From NCBI RefSeq assembly GCF_003628555.1, contig NZ_CP021731.1, forward strand, positions 4,216,001-4,280,000: 64,000 bases of DNA, written 5' to 3'. This document shows positions 1 to 9,140 of this stretch, one piece after another. Each line of letters opens with the position of its first letter. Within the stretch, counting starts at the first letter, position 1. This DNA comes from Azoarcus sp. DN11. GTDB taxonomy: Bacteria > Pseudomonadota > Gammaproteobacteria > Burkholderiales > Rhodocyclaceae. The notes under the pieces were generated by a model. It made no database searches. It was not told the DNA's origin and was given only the letters and a program-made list of their open reading frames with translations. A program made the position numbers and the translations under genes.

Positions 1-321
1 GAGGACCCACTCGAGGCTCTTGTCAGTCAGCCACAGAAAAACCGCCATCACCACGGCGAAGGCGAACACCATTCCGGTCGTCTGCACCGTCTCCTTGCGC
101 GAAGGCCACACGACCTTCTTCGCCTCGGTGATCGCCTCGCGCGCGAACTCGACGAAACGACGCCCGGGCTCGGACTGCCACGCAACCGCAGCTCCGGCCG
201 CAACACCAGCCAGAACCGACAGCACGCGGAACACCATCGCTTGCTCGGAAAGCAGATAGAAGCCGACGACGCCGGCTGCAAGCAGGGCGAGAGCCAGCGC
301 GAACTTGATCTTATCGGCCAT
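1..321 (-). CDS. secE: SecE, preprotein translocase subunit (3' end cut by window edge)
   Basis: Small inner-membrane subunit of the SecYEG protein-export channel. Translating the minus strand from ATG at 321 gives 107 residues without a stop, beginning MADKIKFALALALLAAG. There are two hydrophobic segments near the N-terminus, then the conserved amphipathic stretch with KKVVWPSRKET, then a third membrane segment running off the edge. Three membrane segments and the VVWPSR(K/R)E signature are typical of SecE. It follows tRNA-Trp on the same strand, which is the usual tuf-trpT-secE order, so nusG is expected just outside the window. Confidence 0.93.
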   Translation of the reverse strand, partial: MADKIKFALALALLAAGVVGFYLLSEQAMVFRVLSVLAGVAAGAAVAWQSEPGRRFVEFAREAITEAKKVVWPSRKETVQTTGMVFAFAVVMAVFLWLTDKSLEWVL

Positions 322-348
322 CTGGATAGAGAGAACCACGAATTTGAG

Positions 349-424
349 TGGCAGGGGCAGAGGGAATCGAACCCCCAACCTTCGGTTTTGGAGACCGACG
401 CTCTGCCAATTGAGCTATACCCCT
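349..424 (-). tRNA. trpT: tRNA-Trp (anticodon CCA)
   Basis: The minus strand folds as a cloverleaf. A 7-bp acceptor stem AGGGGTA/TGCCCCT is followed by discriminator G and an encoded CCA end. The D arm contains AGCTCAATTGGCAGAGC, the anticodon loop is CTCCAAA with anticodon CCA, and the T arm contains GGTTCGA. It lies between tuf and secE, the conserved position for tRNA-Trp in many proteobacteria. Confidence 0.95.
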
Positions 425-488
425 GCAGCAGAGACTACAAGGCGCCCCGACTAGCGAGACGCCCTCGATCAGGCAATCGCTACAGCAA

Positions 489-1679
489 TTACTCGATAAT
501 CTTGGCGACGACACCGGCGCCGACAGTACGACCGCCTTCGCGGATCGCGAAGCGCAGACCTTCTTCCATGGCGATCGGTGCCAGCAGCTTCACCGTGATC
601 GACACGTTGTCGCCCGGCATGACCATCTCGGTGCCTTCGGGCAGCGCGATCGAACCGGTCACGTCAGTCGTACGGAAGTAGAACTGCGGACGGTAGTTGT
701 TGAAGAACGGGGTGTGACGACCACCCTCTTCCTTCGACAGCACGTACACTTCGCCCGTGAAGTGGGTGTGCGGCTTGATCGAGCCCGGCTTGCACAGGAC
801 CTGACCACGCTCAACGTCTTCACGCTTGGTGCCGCGCAGCAGCACGCCGACGTTGTCACCCGCCTGCCCCTGGTCAAGCAGCTTGCGGAACATTTCGACG
901 CCAGTGCAGATGGTCTTGACCGTGGGCTTGATGCCGACGATTTCGACTTCTTCACCGACCTTGACGACGCCACGCTCGACACGGCCGGTTACGACGGTAC
1001 CGCGACCCGAGATCGAGAACACGTCTTCGATCGGCAGCAGGAAGGGCTTGTCGATCGCACGCTCCGGGGTCGGGATGTACGAGTCGAGCGCATCGGCCAG
1101 CGCCATGATCGCACCTTCGCCCAGATCGCTCTTGTCGCCTTCGATCGCCTTCAGCGCCGAGCCCTTGACGATGGGAATGTCGTCGCCCGGGAAGTCGTAC
1201 TTCGACAGCAGTTCGCGCACTTCCATCTCGACGAGCTCGAGCAGCTCGGCGTCGTCGACCATGTCGCACTTGTTCATGAACACGATGATGTACGGCACAC
1301 CGACCTGACGGGCGAGCAGGATGTGCTCGCGGGTCTGCGGCATCGGGCCGTCGGCGGCCGACACAACGAGGATCGCGCCGTCCATCTGCGCGGCGCCGGT
1401 GATCATGTTCTTCACATAGTCGGCGTGGCCCGGGCAGTCGACGTGGGCGTAGTGACGGGTCGCGGTTTCGTACTCGACGTGCGCGGTGTTGATCGTGATG
1501 CCGCGCGCCTTTTCTTCCGGCGCCGCGTCGATCTGGTCGTAGGCCTTCGCCTCGCCGCCGAACTTCGTCGACAGGATCGTCGTGATCGCCGCGGTCAGGG
1601 TCGTCTTGCCATGGTCAACGTGGCCGATCGTCCCAACGTTTACGTGCGGTTTCGTCCGCTCAAACTTACCCTTAGCCAT
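489..1679 (-). CDS. tuf: Elongation factor Tu
   Basis: GTPase that delivers aminoacyl-tRNA to the ribosome, 396 aa, the normal length. Visible motifs are the P-loop GHVDHGKT near residue 20, the switch region RGITI near 60, DCPGH near 81 and NKCD near 136. Domains 2 and 3 follow and the protein ends in VVAKIIE. It is cotranscribed with upstream tRNA-Tyr, tRNA-Gly and tRNA-Thr and downstream tRNA-Trp and secE. Betaproteobacteria commonly carry a second tuf in the str operon, so this copy probably corresponds to tufB. Confidence 0.98.
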   Translation of the reverse strand: MAKGKFERTKPHVNVGTIGHVDHGKTTLTAAITTILSTKFGGEAKAYDQIDAAPEEKARGITINTAHVEYETATRHYAHVDCPGHADYVKNMITGAAQMDGAILVVSAADGPMPQTREHILLARQVGVPYIIVFMNKCDMVDDAELLELVEMEVRELLSKYDFPGDDIPIVKGSALKAIEGDKSDLGEGAIMALADALDSYIPTPERAIDKPFLLPIEDVFSISGRGTVVTGRVERGVVKVGEEVEIVGIKPTVKTICTGVEMFRKLLDQGQAGDNVGVLLRGTKREDVERGQVLCKPGSIKPHTHFTGEVYVLSKEEGGRHTPFFNNYRPQFYFRTTDVTGSIALPEGTEMVMPGDNVSITVKLLAPIAMEEGLRFAIREGGRTVGAGVVAKIIE

Positions 1680-1748
1680 GCCAGTACCTCTTTGACAGAA
1701 TCAGAAAACCGGACCGAACAGATCGACCACAACAACGCGAAAAGCCGT

Positions 1749-1823
<75 letters not shown>

Positions 1824-1849
1824 CCGTAAAACTCAAGCACACCAAGCCT

Positions 1850-1922
1850 GGAGCGGGTGAAGGGAATCGAACCCTCGTCATAAGCTTGGAAGGCTTCTGC
1901 TCTACCATTGAGCTACACCCGC
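1850..1922 (-). tRNA. glyT: tRNA-Gly (anticodon TCC)
   Basis: Minus-strand cloverleaf with acceptor GCGGGTG/CACCCGC, discriminator T and encoded CCA. The anticodon loop reads CTTCCAA, giving TCC, and the T arm contains GGTTCGA. It is the second tRNA of the Tyr-Gly-Thr-tuf cluster. Confidence 0.93.
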
Positions 1923-1986
1923 ATACAACGCAGACGATACGTCTTTGCACCCTGACCAACCCGAACAACGAGCCGATCACAGAAAC

Positions 1987-2072
<86 letters not shown>

Positions 2073-2086
2073 AAGCGAAGACGCGC

Positions 2087-2115
2087 ACTATAGGGGATGA
2101 TTACGCGTGTGTCAA
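2087..2115 (-). promoter_or_regulatory. Sigma70 promoter of the tRNA-tuf operon
   Basis: On the minus strand a perfect -35 TTGACA (2115-2110) is separated by exactly 17 nt from TATAGT (2092-2087). The -10 is followed by a GC-rich GCGCG stretch resembling the discriminator of stable-RNA promoters. Transcription would start just ahead of tRNA-Tyr. Confidence 0.88.
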
Positions 2116-2242
2116 ACACCACATGAGCTTTTTTGCAAAGGGCGATTCCCCGACCACGGCCTGAACGGGAATGCGGCAGTGCGACGTGCCGTGACGTGGC
2201 AAATGGGTGAAGATGACCGCCCCTTGCCTGGAGTTAACGCCG

Positions 2243-3649
2243 ATGACGCCCCCTGCCCCTGCTTCGCGCAATCCGCTTCCCGCCGGCTTCGTTGATGCGC
2301 TGCGGGCACGCTTCGGCGAACGGTTCTCGATGGCGGAGGCGGTGCGGGCGCACCACGGACACGACGAATCACATTTCCCGGACATGCTGCCGGATGCCGT
2401 CGTGTGGCCGCGCACGACCGGCGAGGTGGTCGAGATCGCGCGGGCCTGCCACGCGCACCGCGTGCCGATCGTGCCCTTCGGCATCGGCAGCTCGCTCGAG
2501 GGTCACGTACTGGCGCTGCACGGCGGCCTGAGCGTCGATTTCTCGGAAATGAACAAGGTGCTCGCGGTCCACGGTGACGACATGGATGCGGTCATCCAGC
2601 CGGGCATCACGCGCAAGCAGCTCAATGCGGAGTTGCATGGCACGGGCCTGTTCTTCCCGGTCGATCCGGGCGCGGACGCGAGCCTTGGGGGAATGGCGTC
2701 GACGCGGGCGTCGGGAACGAACGCGGTGCGTTACGGGACGATGCGCGACAACGTGCTGGCGATGGAAGTGGTGCTCGCGGACGGGCGCGTCATCCGCACC
2801 GGCGGGCGGGCGCGCAAGTCGTCGGCAGGCTACGACCTGACCGCGCTGATGGTCGGCTCGGAGGGCACGCTGGGTCTTGTCACGGAACTCACGGTGCGGC
2901 TGCATCCGCTGCCCGAGGCCGTGTCAGCCGCGGTGTGCGCATTTGCCGATGTCGACGATGCGGTGCGCACGGTGATCCAGACGATCCAGCTGGGGGTGCC
3001 GGTCGCACGCATCGAGTTGCTCGACACGCTGACGGTGCAGGCGATCAATCGCTACAGCAAGACGAACCTGCGCGAGGCGCCGATGCTGTTCTTCGAGTTC
3101 CACGGTTCGCCGGCCGGCGTGGAGGAACAGGCGCAGACGGTGCAGGAGATCGCGCGCGAGAACGGCGGTCAGGATTTCGAGTGGGCGACGCGCCCGGAGG
3201 ACCGCAGCCGGCTGTGGGCGGCGCGCCACGACGTGTATTTCGCGTCGATCAACCTGCGCCCGGGTTGTCGCGGCGTGACGACGGACGTGTGCGTGCCGAT
3301 TTCGCGGCTCGCGGACTGCATCGGCGGCGCGCGTGCGGACATCGCGGAGAGCGGCTTCATCGCCCCCATCGTCGGTCATGTCGGCGACGGCAATTTCCAT
3401 ACGGTGATCCTGGTCGATCCCGACAGCCCGGACGAGATCGCGCGCGCCGAAGCGCTGAACCGCAGGATCGTGGAGCGCGCGCTGGCGATGGGCGGCACCT
3501 GCACGGGCGAGCACGGCATCGGTTTCGGGAAACAGGATTTCCTCGTCGCCGAGCACGGCCGCGCCGCCGTCGACGCGATGCGCGCGTTGAAGCTGGCGCT
3601 GGATCCGCACAACCTGATGAATCCGGGCAAGGTCGTCCCGGCGGGTTGA
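2243..3649 (+). CDS. FAD-linked oxidase, D-lactate dehydrogenase (cytochrome)/GlcD type
   Basis: Flavoprotein of the FAD-binding-4/FAD-oxidase_C family that oxidises D-2-hydroxyacids, most likely D-lactate, and passes electrons to the respiratory chain. The N-terminal FAD domain contains PFGIGSSLEGH and the PGADASLGGMAST stretch. The C-terminal domain has IVGHVGDGNFH and, near residue 420, CTGEHGIGFGK, both typical of D-lactate/glycolate oxidases. It is 468 aa. The start at 2243 is preferred to an ATG at 2207 because GGAG lies 9 nt upstream. No iron-sulfur partner such as GlcF is adjacent, which favours a single-subunit D-lactate enzyme. The exact substrate is inferred. Confidence 0.88.
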   Translation: MTPPAPASRNPLPAGFVDALRARFGERFSMAEAVRAHHGHDESHFPDMLPDAVVWPRTTGEVVEIARACHAHRVPIVPFGIGSSLEGHVLALHGGLSVDFSEMNKVLAVHGDDMDAVIQPGITRKQLNAELHGTGLFFPVDPGADASLGGMASTRASGTNAVRYGTMRDNVLAMEVVLADGRVIRTGGRARKSSAGYDLTALMVGSEGTLGLVTELTVRLHPLPEAVSAAVCAFADVDDAVRTVIQTIQLGVPVARIELLDTLTVQAINRYSKTNLREAPMLFFEFHGSPAGVEEQAQTVQEIARENGGQDFEWATRPEDRSRLWAARHDVYFASINLRPGCRGVTTDVCVPISRLADCIGGARADIAESGFIAPIVGHVGDGNFHTVILVDPDSPDEIARAEALNRRIVERALAMGGTCTGEHGIGFGKQDFLVAEHGRAAVDAMRALKLALDPHNLMNPGKVVPAG

Positions 3650-3682
3650 CGGCCGCCGTCCGGCCCCGCCACCTCCCCCACG

Positions 3683-4438
3683 ATGCCCCCTGCACTCCAG
3701 GCCCTCCTCGCCCAGATCGCCGGCTGGGCATGCGCCGCCGCGCTGGCGCGCACGGGCTGGCTGCCGGCGGGGATCTGGCCCTTCGTGGGTGTTCAGGCGC
3801 TGGCGGCCACCGTTGCAGCGGCGCTGCTGCGCAGCGCGCGCTGGTGGCTGCCGATCCACGCGGCCTTCGCGCCCCTGCTGATCGTCGCCGGGCGGCTCGG
3901 CATTGCGCCGGGCTGGTATCTGGCGGCCTTCGCGCTGCTGCTTGCCGTGTACTGGACGAGCTTTCGCACCCAGGTGCCACTGTTCCTTTCGAACGCGGCG
4001 ACCGTCGCGGCAGTCGCGGCGCTGCTCCCGGCCGGCAGGCCGTTCCGGCTCCTCGACCTCGGCAGCGGGACCGGCGCTCTGCTGCGGCCGCTGGGGCGCT
4101 TGCATCCCGAGAGCCGCTTCGAGGGCATCGAGGCCGCGCCCGGGCCGTGGCTGCTGAGCCGCTTGCTCGCGCGCGGCGCGGGTAACGTGAGCGTCCGCCG
4201 CGGGGACTTTTTCGCCGAGCCATGGTCGCGCCACGACGTGATCTATGCGTTCCTGTCGCCGGTACCGATGGCACGGGTGTGGGCCAAGGCGGAACAGGAA
4301 CTCGCTGCGGGGGCGATCGTCGTAAGCAACAGTTTTCCGATTCCCGGCCGTAAACCGGACAGGGTCGTCGAGGTCGGCGACCGGCGGGCGACTCGGCTGT
4401 ACCTCTATCGGATGGCGGGCGGCCCGGCGGCGAAATAG
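3683..4438 (+). CDS. Membrane-anchored class I SAM-dependent methyltransferase
   Basis: 251 aa. The first ~100 residues are hydrophobic with about three to four predicted membrane helices. A Rossmann methyltransferase core follows, with motif I LLDLGSGTGALLRPLG near residue 115-130, an acidic loop FEGIEAAPGP, and the later strand VIYAFLSP. Such small membrane-tethered methyltransferases are widespread in betaproteobacteria with no settled substrate. It starts 33 nt after the FAD oxidase on the same strand, so cotranscription is likely, but no shared pathway is evident. Confidence 0.72.
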   Translation: MPPALQALLAQIAGWACAAALARTGWLPAGIWPFVGVQALAATVAAALLRSARWWLPIHAAFAPLLIVAGRLGIAPGWYLAAFALLLAVYWTSFRTQVPLFLSNAATVAAVAALLPAGRPFRLLDLGSGTGALLRPLGRLHPESRFEGIEAAPGPWLLSRLLARGAGNVSVRRGDFFAEPWSRHDVIYAFLSPVPMARVWAKAEQELAAGAIVVSNSFPIPGRKPDRVVEVGDRRATRLYLYRMAGGPAAK

Positions 4439-4534
4439 CGGGACTATCCAGGCGCTTTTTCGCCGCTTGCGCGAGGCGCCCCGCGCCGATAATGCAATCG
4501 AGCGGCGAAGAGGCCGCGAGCGAGGAACACCGGC

Positions 4535-5248
4535 ATGGCTGAAATCATCTGTGTGATCGGGAACAAGGGGGGTACGGGAAAGACCACCCTGTCGCACATG
4601 CTGTCGCAGGGCCTGGGGCTGTTGGGCCACCGCGCCGCATGCGTGCTGACCGACACATCGCGCGAACCGCTGAATCCGGCGGGGCGCCGCTACATCACGG
4701 CCGATGCGCGCACGCGTGAGGCGCTGACCAAGGTCGTCGACAAGCTGCGTTCGCTCGACGGCTGGCTCGGCGTGATCGACGGGGGCGGCAACCGTACGGA
4801 GATGGACCGCAAGCTGTATGCGATGTCGGACATCGTGCTGCTGCCTTTCCGCGAATCACACGAAGACATCCGCACCGTGGTGCGCGATCTGGAGATGTTT
4901 CCGCGCGCCTACGCGGTGCCGACGCAGTGGCCGACCAATGCGTGGCAGCGCGAGGCCGTCGACCGCAGCGTCGCGCAGCTGATGGGCGCCTACCGCCACC
5001 GCATCCTGAATCCCGTGCAGGCCTTGTCGGGGACCAAGCTGCTGCTGCAGAAGCAGCTTCCCGAGCACCTGCCGACCGCCGTCGCGAATGCGTGCCGTGC
5101 GCTCGCCCGGCAGGTGCTGGAATTGATGGACATCGATCACGCGGACACCGCGGCGTCCCTGGATGACGATGACGAACCGCAGCTGAGCGGCCACCTGTCG
5201 CCGGCCGACATGCCGCTGCGCCTGCAGGCGAACCGACGGCCCCACTGA
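4535..5248 (+). CDS. Orphan ParA/MinD-like P-loop ATPase
   Basis: 237 aa. It opens with a deviant Walker A box, NKGGTGKTTLSHMLSQ, the mark of ParA/MinD/CobB-type ATPases. The expected Walker A' region is GVIDGGGNRTEMDR and a later stretch is DIVLLPFRESHEDI. These enzymes dimerise on ATP and position or partition cargo. There is no ParB-like gene and no parS-like repeat beside it, so it is an orphan. The C-terminal ~30 residues are acidic (DDDDEP). AGGA 9 nt upstream supports the start. Its 3' end converges on a response regulator. The cargo is unknown. Confidence 0.75.
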   Translation: MAEIICVIGNKGGTGKTTLSHMLSQGLGLLGHRAACVLTDTSREPLNPAGRRYITADARTREALTKVVDKLRSLDGWLGVIDGGGNRTEMDRKLYAMSDIVLLPFRESHEDIRTVVRDLEMFPRAYAVPTQWPTNAWQREAVDRSVAQLMGAYRHRILNPVQALSGTKLLLQKQLPEHLPTAVANACRALARQVLELMDIDHADTAASLDDDDEPQLSGHLSPADMPLRLQANRRPH

Positions 5249-5274
5249 GCGGGGCGCGCGACGCCGGCGGCGGA

Positions 5275-5904
5275 TCAGAGCCGCGGGCCGTGGCGGGCGA
5301 TGACGATCAGCGCCTGGGCGCGGCTGCTGACGTTGAGCGCACGGAAGATCGCCGACATGTGCACCTTCACGGTGCCTTCCGACAGGCCGAGGAGGTCGGC
5401 AATCTCCCGGTTGGTCTTGCCCTGGGCGAGAAGTTCCAGCACGCGCGTCTGGCCGGCGGTCAGGCCGAAGCGCTCGCTCACCGGGGCGCCGGCGCGCTTT
5501 GCGGCGGCGTCATTGCCGTTGTCCGGCGCGTACACGCCCCCCTCGAGAACGCAGCGCACGGCATCGCGCAGCACGTCGCCCGAACTTGCCTTCGACACGA
5601 AACCGGAAGCGCCCCCCTTCATCGCGCGCCGGATCGACGCCGGATCGTCGAGGGCCGAGACGACGATGGTGGGAATGTCGGGGAAGCGCTTCGCGAGCAC
5701 GCCCAGCAGGGAAAATCCGTTCAGGTCCGGCAGCATCAGGTCGATCACCGCGAGATCCCAGTCGGGATTCGCCTCGAGCTTGGCGAGCGCGTCCTCCGAG
5801 CCCTTGGCCTCGACGCATTCGACGCCGGGCTCAAGGCGCGCGAGGGTCTGCGCCAAGGCTTCACGAACAAGTGCGTGGTCTTCGACGATGAGGATCCGGG
5901 TCAC
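5275..5904 (-). CDS. LuxR/NarL-family response regulator
   Basis: Receiver plus helix-turn-helix regulator of about 209 aa. The receiver begins VTRILIVEDHALVREAL, has the phosphoacceptor in LAVIDLMLPDLNG, Thr/Ser in TIVVSALDD and Lys in GFVSKAS. The C-terminal GerE domain contains LTAGQTRVLELLAQGKTNREIA and LSEGTVKVHMSAI. The GTG at 5904 gives a normal receiver start; an ATG at 5949 would add 15 atypical residues. It is divergent from the binding protein/hybrid kinase pair at 6239-9108, whose kinase has the HDLRQPMHAL phosphorylation box often paired with LuxR-type regulators, so it is the likely partner. Confidence 0.87.
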   Translation of the reverse strand: MTRILIVEDHALVREALAQTLARLEPGVECVEAKGSEDALAKLEANPDWDLAVIDLMLPDLNGFSLLGVLAKRFPDIPTIVVSALDDPASIRRAMKGGASGFVSKASSGDVLRDAVRCVLEGGVYAPDNGNDAAAKRAGAPVSERFGLTAGQTRVLELLAQGKTNREIADLLGLSEGTVKVHMSAIFRALNVSSRAQALIVIARHGPRL

Positions 5905-6238
5905 GGCGCGCTCCAATACGCTGCAAATGCAAGGCAAATAGAATAGCACGTCGAAACTGTCACAAAAGGTGGCAGGCGCCCCCCTTCCTTCGGGGAAATG
6001 GGGGAAAATCTCACTGTTATATTCCGATCGCGAGTTACCCGGGACTGGGCACGCACCGTCACGCCACCCGCCCGAAAATTATCGTCAGTCGATGAGCATA
6101 CGAGTTTCGCATCCGATTCCGCCTCGCCAGACGTTCGCCGTTGCGTCCGCGCGTGTCGGCGAAACCCGCGGTCCGGGTCCCGGCACGGACAGAGGCCTGA
6201 TCCGCGCGGCGTCTGCCCGGCAGCCCCGCTGAGCACCG
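5905..6238. promoter_or_regulatory. Divergent intergenic region between regulator and binding-protein/kinase genes
   Basis: 334 bases with no convincing gene. It must hold promoters for both divergent units. An AT-rich stretch with AATAGAATAG lies just upstream of the response regulator, and CCCC-TTCCTTC-GGGG around 5985-5997 could fold as a short hairpin. No clear consensus promoter or operator was identified. Confidence 0.4.
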
Positions 6239-7189
6239 ATGCCGCACCACGTCCACGGCTTCGTGCGCGCCCTGCTGCTGGCGCTCGCCCTCCTCGCCGC
6301 CTGCTGCGGCCAGGCGCTCGCGAGCCAGCGCGTCGTCGTGGTCACCACGGATCGGAGTGGTGCGTACGAGGAGACGCTCGTCGCGCTGCGCAGCGCGCTG
6401 GCGCCGGACGTTTCCGGCAGCGATTTCGCCGTGTATGGCGTCCGCGAACTCGAGCGCGGAGTGCTCGGCGATGCGCGCGTCATCGTGACGATAGGCACGC
6501 AGGCAGCCAAGGCCGTCGCGGCCCGCACGCCGGCGGCTCCCGTGCTGCACACGCTGATTCCCCGCGACGCGCTGGAATTCGTCCAGTACGGTCCGCACCC
6601 GGACCGTTACTCGGCGATCTTCCTCGACCAGCCCGTGCACCGGCAGATCGCGCTGTTGAACATTGCCCTGCCGAACAAGCCGACGGTGGCCCTGCTCGCG
6701 AGTCCGGCCTCCTATGAGCTGGCACGCCGGCTGGCATCCGTGGCGCGGGAGCAGCAGCTCGACGCCAACATCGAGAAGATCTCGGCGGTCGACGAGATCT
6801 ACCCCGCGCTGGAACGCCTCCTGGCCGAACCGGCGGTGCTGCTCGCCTTGCCCGACAGCACGCTGTTCAACAGCTACACGATCCAGAACGTGCTGCTGAC
6901 GAGTTACCGGCGCCGTGCGCCGCTGGTGGGCTTCTCGCCGGCCTATGTCCATGCGGGGGCGCTGCTGGCCCTGTATTCGACCCCCGCGCAGATCGCCCGC
7001 CAGGCCGCCGAGGCGGTGCGGCGCGTGCTCGCCGGCGGAGGATTGCCGCCGCCCCAGGCACCGCGTGAATTCGAAGTCGCGACCAATCCCAATGTGGCGC
7101 GCTCGCTCGCCATCGAACTGGATTCGGCGGCGCACATCACCGCCCGCCTGCGCCAGCGCGAAGGTGGCCAACAGGAGGCCAGGCCATGA
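6239..7189 (+). CDS. Periplasmic substrate-binding (ABC_sub_bind-like) sensory protein
   Basis: 316 aa. The N-terminal signal region ALLLALALLAACCGQALA includes LAAC, a possible lipobox, so it may be a lipoprotein. The rest resembles the ABC_sub_bind superfamily of periplasmic proteins: alternating strands, IVTIGTQAAKAV, SAIFLDQPVHRQ, and a late segment PLVGFSPAYVHAGALLALYS typical of that group. No ABC permease or ATPase is nearby. Its stop overlaps the kinase start by ATGA, so it is translationally coupled to the kinase and more likely acts as its extracytoplasmic sensor than as a transporter component. The ligand is unknown. Confidence 0.72.
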   Translation: MPHHVHGFVRALLLALALLAACCGQALASQRVVVVTTDRSGAYEETLVALRSALAPDVSGSDFAVYGVRELERGVLGDARVIVTIGTQAAKAVAARTPAAPVLHTLIPRDALEFVQYGPHPDRYSAIFLDQPVHRQIALLNIALPNKPTVALLASPASYELARRLASVAREQQLDANIEKISAVDEIYPALERLLAEPAVLLALPDSTLFNSYTIQNVLLTSYRRRAPLVGFSPAYVHAGALLALYSTPAQIARQAAEAVRRVLAGGGLPPPQAPREFEVATNPNVARSLAIELDSAAHITARLRQREGGQQEARP

Positions 7190-9108
7190 TCGATGCATGG
7201 GGTATCCGCGCACGCGTGATGCTGGTGGCCCTGCTGCCGATGCTGGTGCTGGCCATCGTGCTCACGGCCTTCTACACCCGGTCGCGCGTTGCCGACCATG
7301 AGGAGGCCTACCAGGCGCGCGGGCAGGCTTTTGCGCGGCAGCTCGCGGCGGCCAGCGAGTACGCGCTGTTCTCCGGCAACCGCGACACGTTGCAACGGCT
7401 GGCGATGGCGATGCTCGCCGAGGACGACGTGACCGGCGTGCTGATCGTCGACCGCGGTGGCGAGACCCTGGCGCGCAGCGGGTACCTGGACAACTCGCTG
7501 TCCGTCGTTTCCTATCTGGCCGCCTCGCCGCGGCTGCTCGGCTCGGCGAAAACGCTGCGGGTGATCGAACCGGTACTCCCAAGCACGCTCAATCTCGACG
7601 ACGACATGTCCACGGCCGCGCTTGGCACCACCACCACGTCGGCGCCGCCGACGCTCGGGGCAGTGATTGTAGATATATCGCGTGCGCGGCTCGACGCGCG
7701 CCAGCGCGAGCTCCTGCTCACCGGCAGCGTCGCGATCGTGCTCGTCCTGGTCGGCAGCATGATGCTTGCGAACTACATGAGCCGCGGCGTGACCGGACCG
7801 ATCCGGCAGGTTGCCGTGACAGTCGAGCGCATCGGGCGCGGACAGTTCTCCGCGCGCGTCCCGCCGATCGGGGGGGGCACCCTGCGCACGCTCGCGGACG
7901 GGGTCAACCAGATGGCGACACAGCTCGCCAGCGCACACGATGACATGAGCCGCCAGATCGCCGAGGCGACGGCCGAACTGCGCGCGAGCCGGGACGAGGC
8001 GGAACGCGCGACCCAGTCGAAGTCGCGCTTTCTCGCGGCGGCCAGCCACGACTTGCGCCAGCCGATGCATGCGCTGGGGCTGTTCATCGCCGAACTGGCA
8101 CAGCACGAACATGCGCCGGATGCACGGCGCCTCGTGGAACGCATCGGCGCCTCGGCGGCAGCGATGGGAAACCTGCTGGACAGCCTGCTGGACATCTCGC
8201 GTCTCGATGCCAACGTGGTGAAACCCAATGTGCGTCCCTTCCCGCTGCAGCCGCTGCTCGACCGCATCGCGGCCGACGAAGGCCCGGGCGCCGAGGAATA
8301 CGACCTCGAGCTCAGGGCGCGGCCGACCGATGCGTGGATCAGCAGCGACCCCGTACTGTTCGAGCGCATCCTGAGCAACCTCGTGAGCAATGCGGTGCGC
8401 TACACGCGCAAGGGGCGCGTGCTGGTGGTGTGTCGCAGGCGCGGCGACCGCCTGCGCGTCGAAGTGCGCGACAACGGCATCGGCATCCCGGCCGAATCGC
8501 ACGAGGTGATCTTCCAGGAATTCACGCAGCTGCATAATCCGGAGCGTTCCCGCGACAAGGGGCTGGGGCTGGGGCTCCCGATCGTGCGGCGCCTGACGGA
8601 GCTGCTCGGTCATCGCCTGACGCTGCGCTCCAGTCCCGGCGCCGGCTCGGTATTCGCCGTCGAGGTGCCGCTGGCGAAGCCGGAGGCGGACGTGCCCGCC
8701 GCCGAGACCGAACGCCTGCCCGGCGATCTGGGCGGGCTGCGCGTGGCGCTGGTCGACGACGACCCGCTCGCGCGCGGCAGCATGGAGAGCCTGTTGACTT
8801 CGTGGGGTTGCAGCGTCGCCGCGGCCGGCGATGTCGAAGCGCTGGTAGGCGCCCTGAACCGGGACGGGACGGTTCCGCAGCTGATCATCAGCGACTTCCG
8901 GCTCGACGGCCGGTGCAACGGCATCGAGGTGATCCGCAGCCTGCGCACGTGGAAGGGCGGGAACATTCCGGCGGTGCTCGTCACCGGGGACACCGGCCCC
9001 GACACCTTGCGCCAGGCGCAGGACGAGGGGCTGCCACTGCTGCACAAGCCGGTCCGGCCCGCACGCCTGCGTGCGCTGCTGAATCGCCTTCCCCGCCAGG
9101 AGGAGTAA
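7186..9108 (+). CDS. Hybrid sensor histidine kinase (HAMP-HisKA-HATPase-REC)
   Basis: 640 aa. An N-terminal membrane helix (MLVALLPMLVLAIVLTAFY) is followed by a periplasmic loop of ~160 residues, a second helix (SVAIVLVLVGSMML), a HAMP domain, a coiled stretch, the H-box AASHDLRQPMHAL near residue 285, an ATPase domain with DNGIGIP and GLGLGLPIVRR, and a C-terminal receiver with VALVDDDPLA and IISDFRLDG. It overlaps the upstream binding protein by four bases (ATGA), suggesting one sensory unit. The divergent LuxR-type regulator is the probable output. Confidence 0.9.
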   Translation: MIDAWGIRARVMLVALLPMLVLAIVLTAFYTRSRVADHEEAYQARGQAFARQLAAASEYALFSGNRDTLQRLAMAMLAEDDVTGVLIVDRGGETLARSGYLDNSLSVVSYLAASPRLLGSAKTLRVIEPVLPSTLNLDDDMSTAALGTTTTSAPPTLGAVIVDISRARLDARQRELLLTGSVAIVLVLVGSMMLANYMSRGVTGPIRQVAVTVERIGRGQFSARVPPIGGGTLRTLADGVNQMATQLASAHDDMSRQIAEATAELRASRDEAERATQSKSRFLAAASHDLRQPMHALGLFIAELAQHEHAPDARRLVERIGASAAAMGNLLDSLLDISRLDANVVKPNVRPFPLQPLLDRIAADEGPGAEEYDLELRARPTDAWISSDPVLFERILSNLVSNAVRYTRKGRVLVVCRRRGDRLRVEVRDNGIGIPAESHEVIFQEFTQLHNPERSRDKGLGLGLPIVRRLTELLGHRLTLRSSPGAGSVFAVEVPLAKPEADVPAAETERLPGDLGGLRVALVDDDPLARGSMESLLTSWGCSVAAAGDVEALVGALNRDGTVPQLIISDFRLDGRCNGIEVIRSLRTWKGGNIPAVLVTGDTGPDTLRQAQDEGLPLLHKPVRPARLRALLNRLPRQEE

Positions 9109-9140
9109 GATGAAACACGTTCATATGAGGGGAGCGAAGC

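Noticed and set aside
2924..4630. A 568-codon minus-strand open frame opposite the FAD oxidase and methyltransferase
   Set aside because: Antisense shadow of two genes with conserved motifs; no ribosome site or domain.
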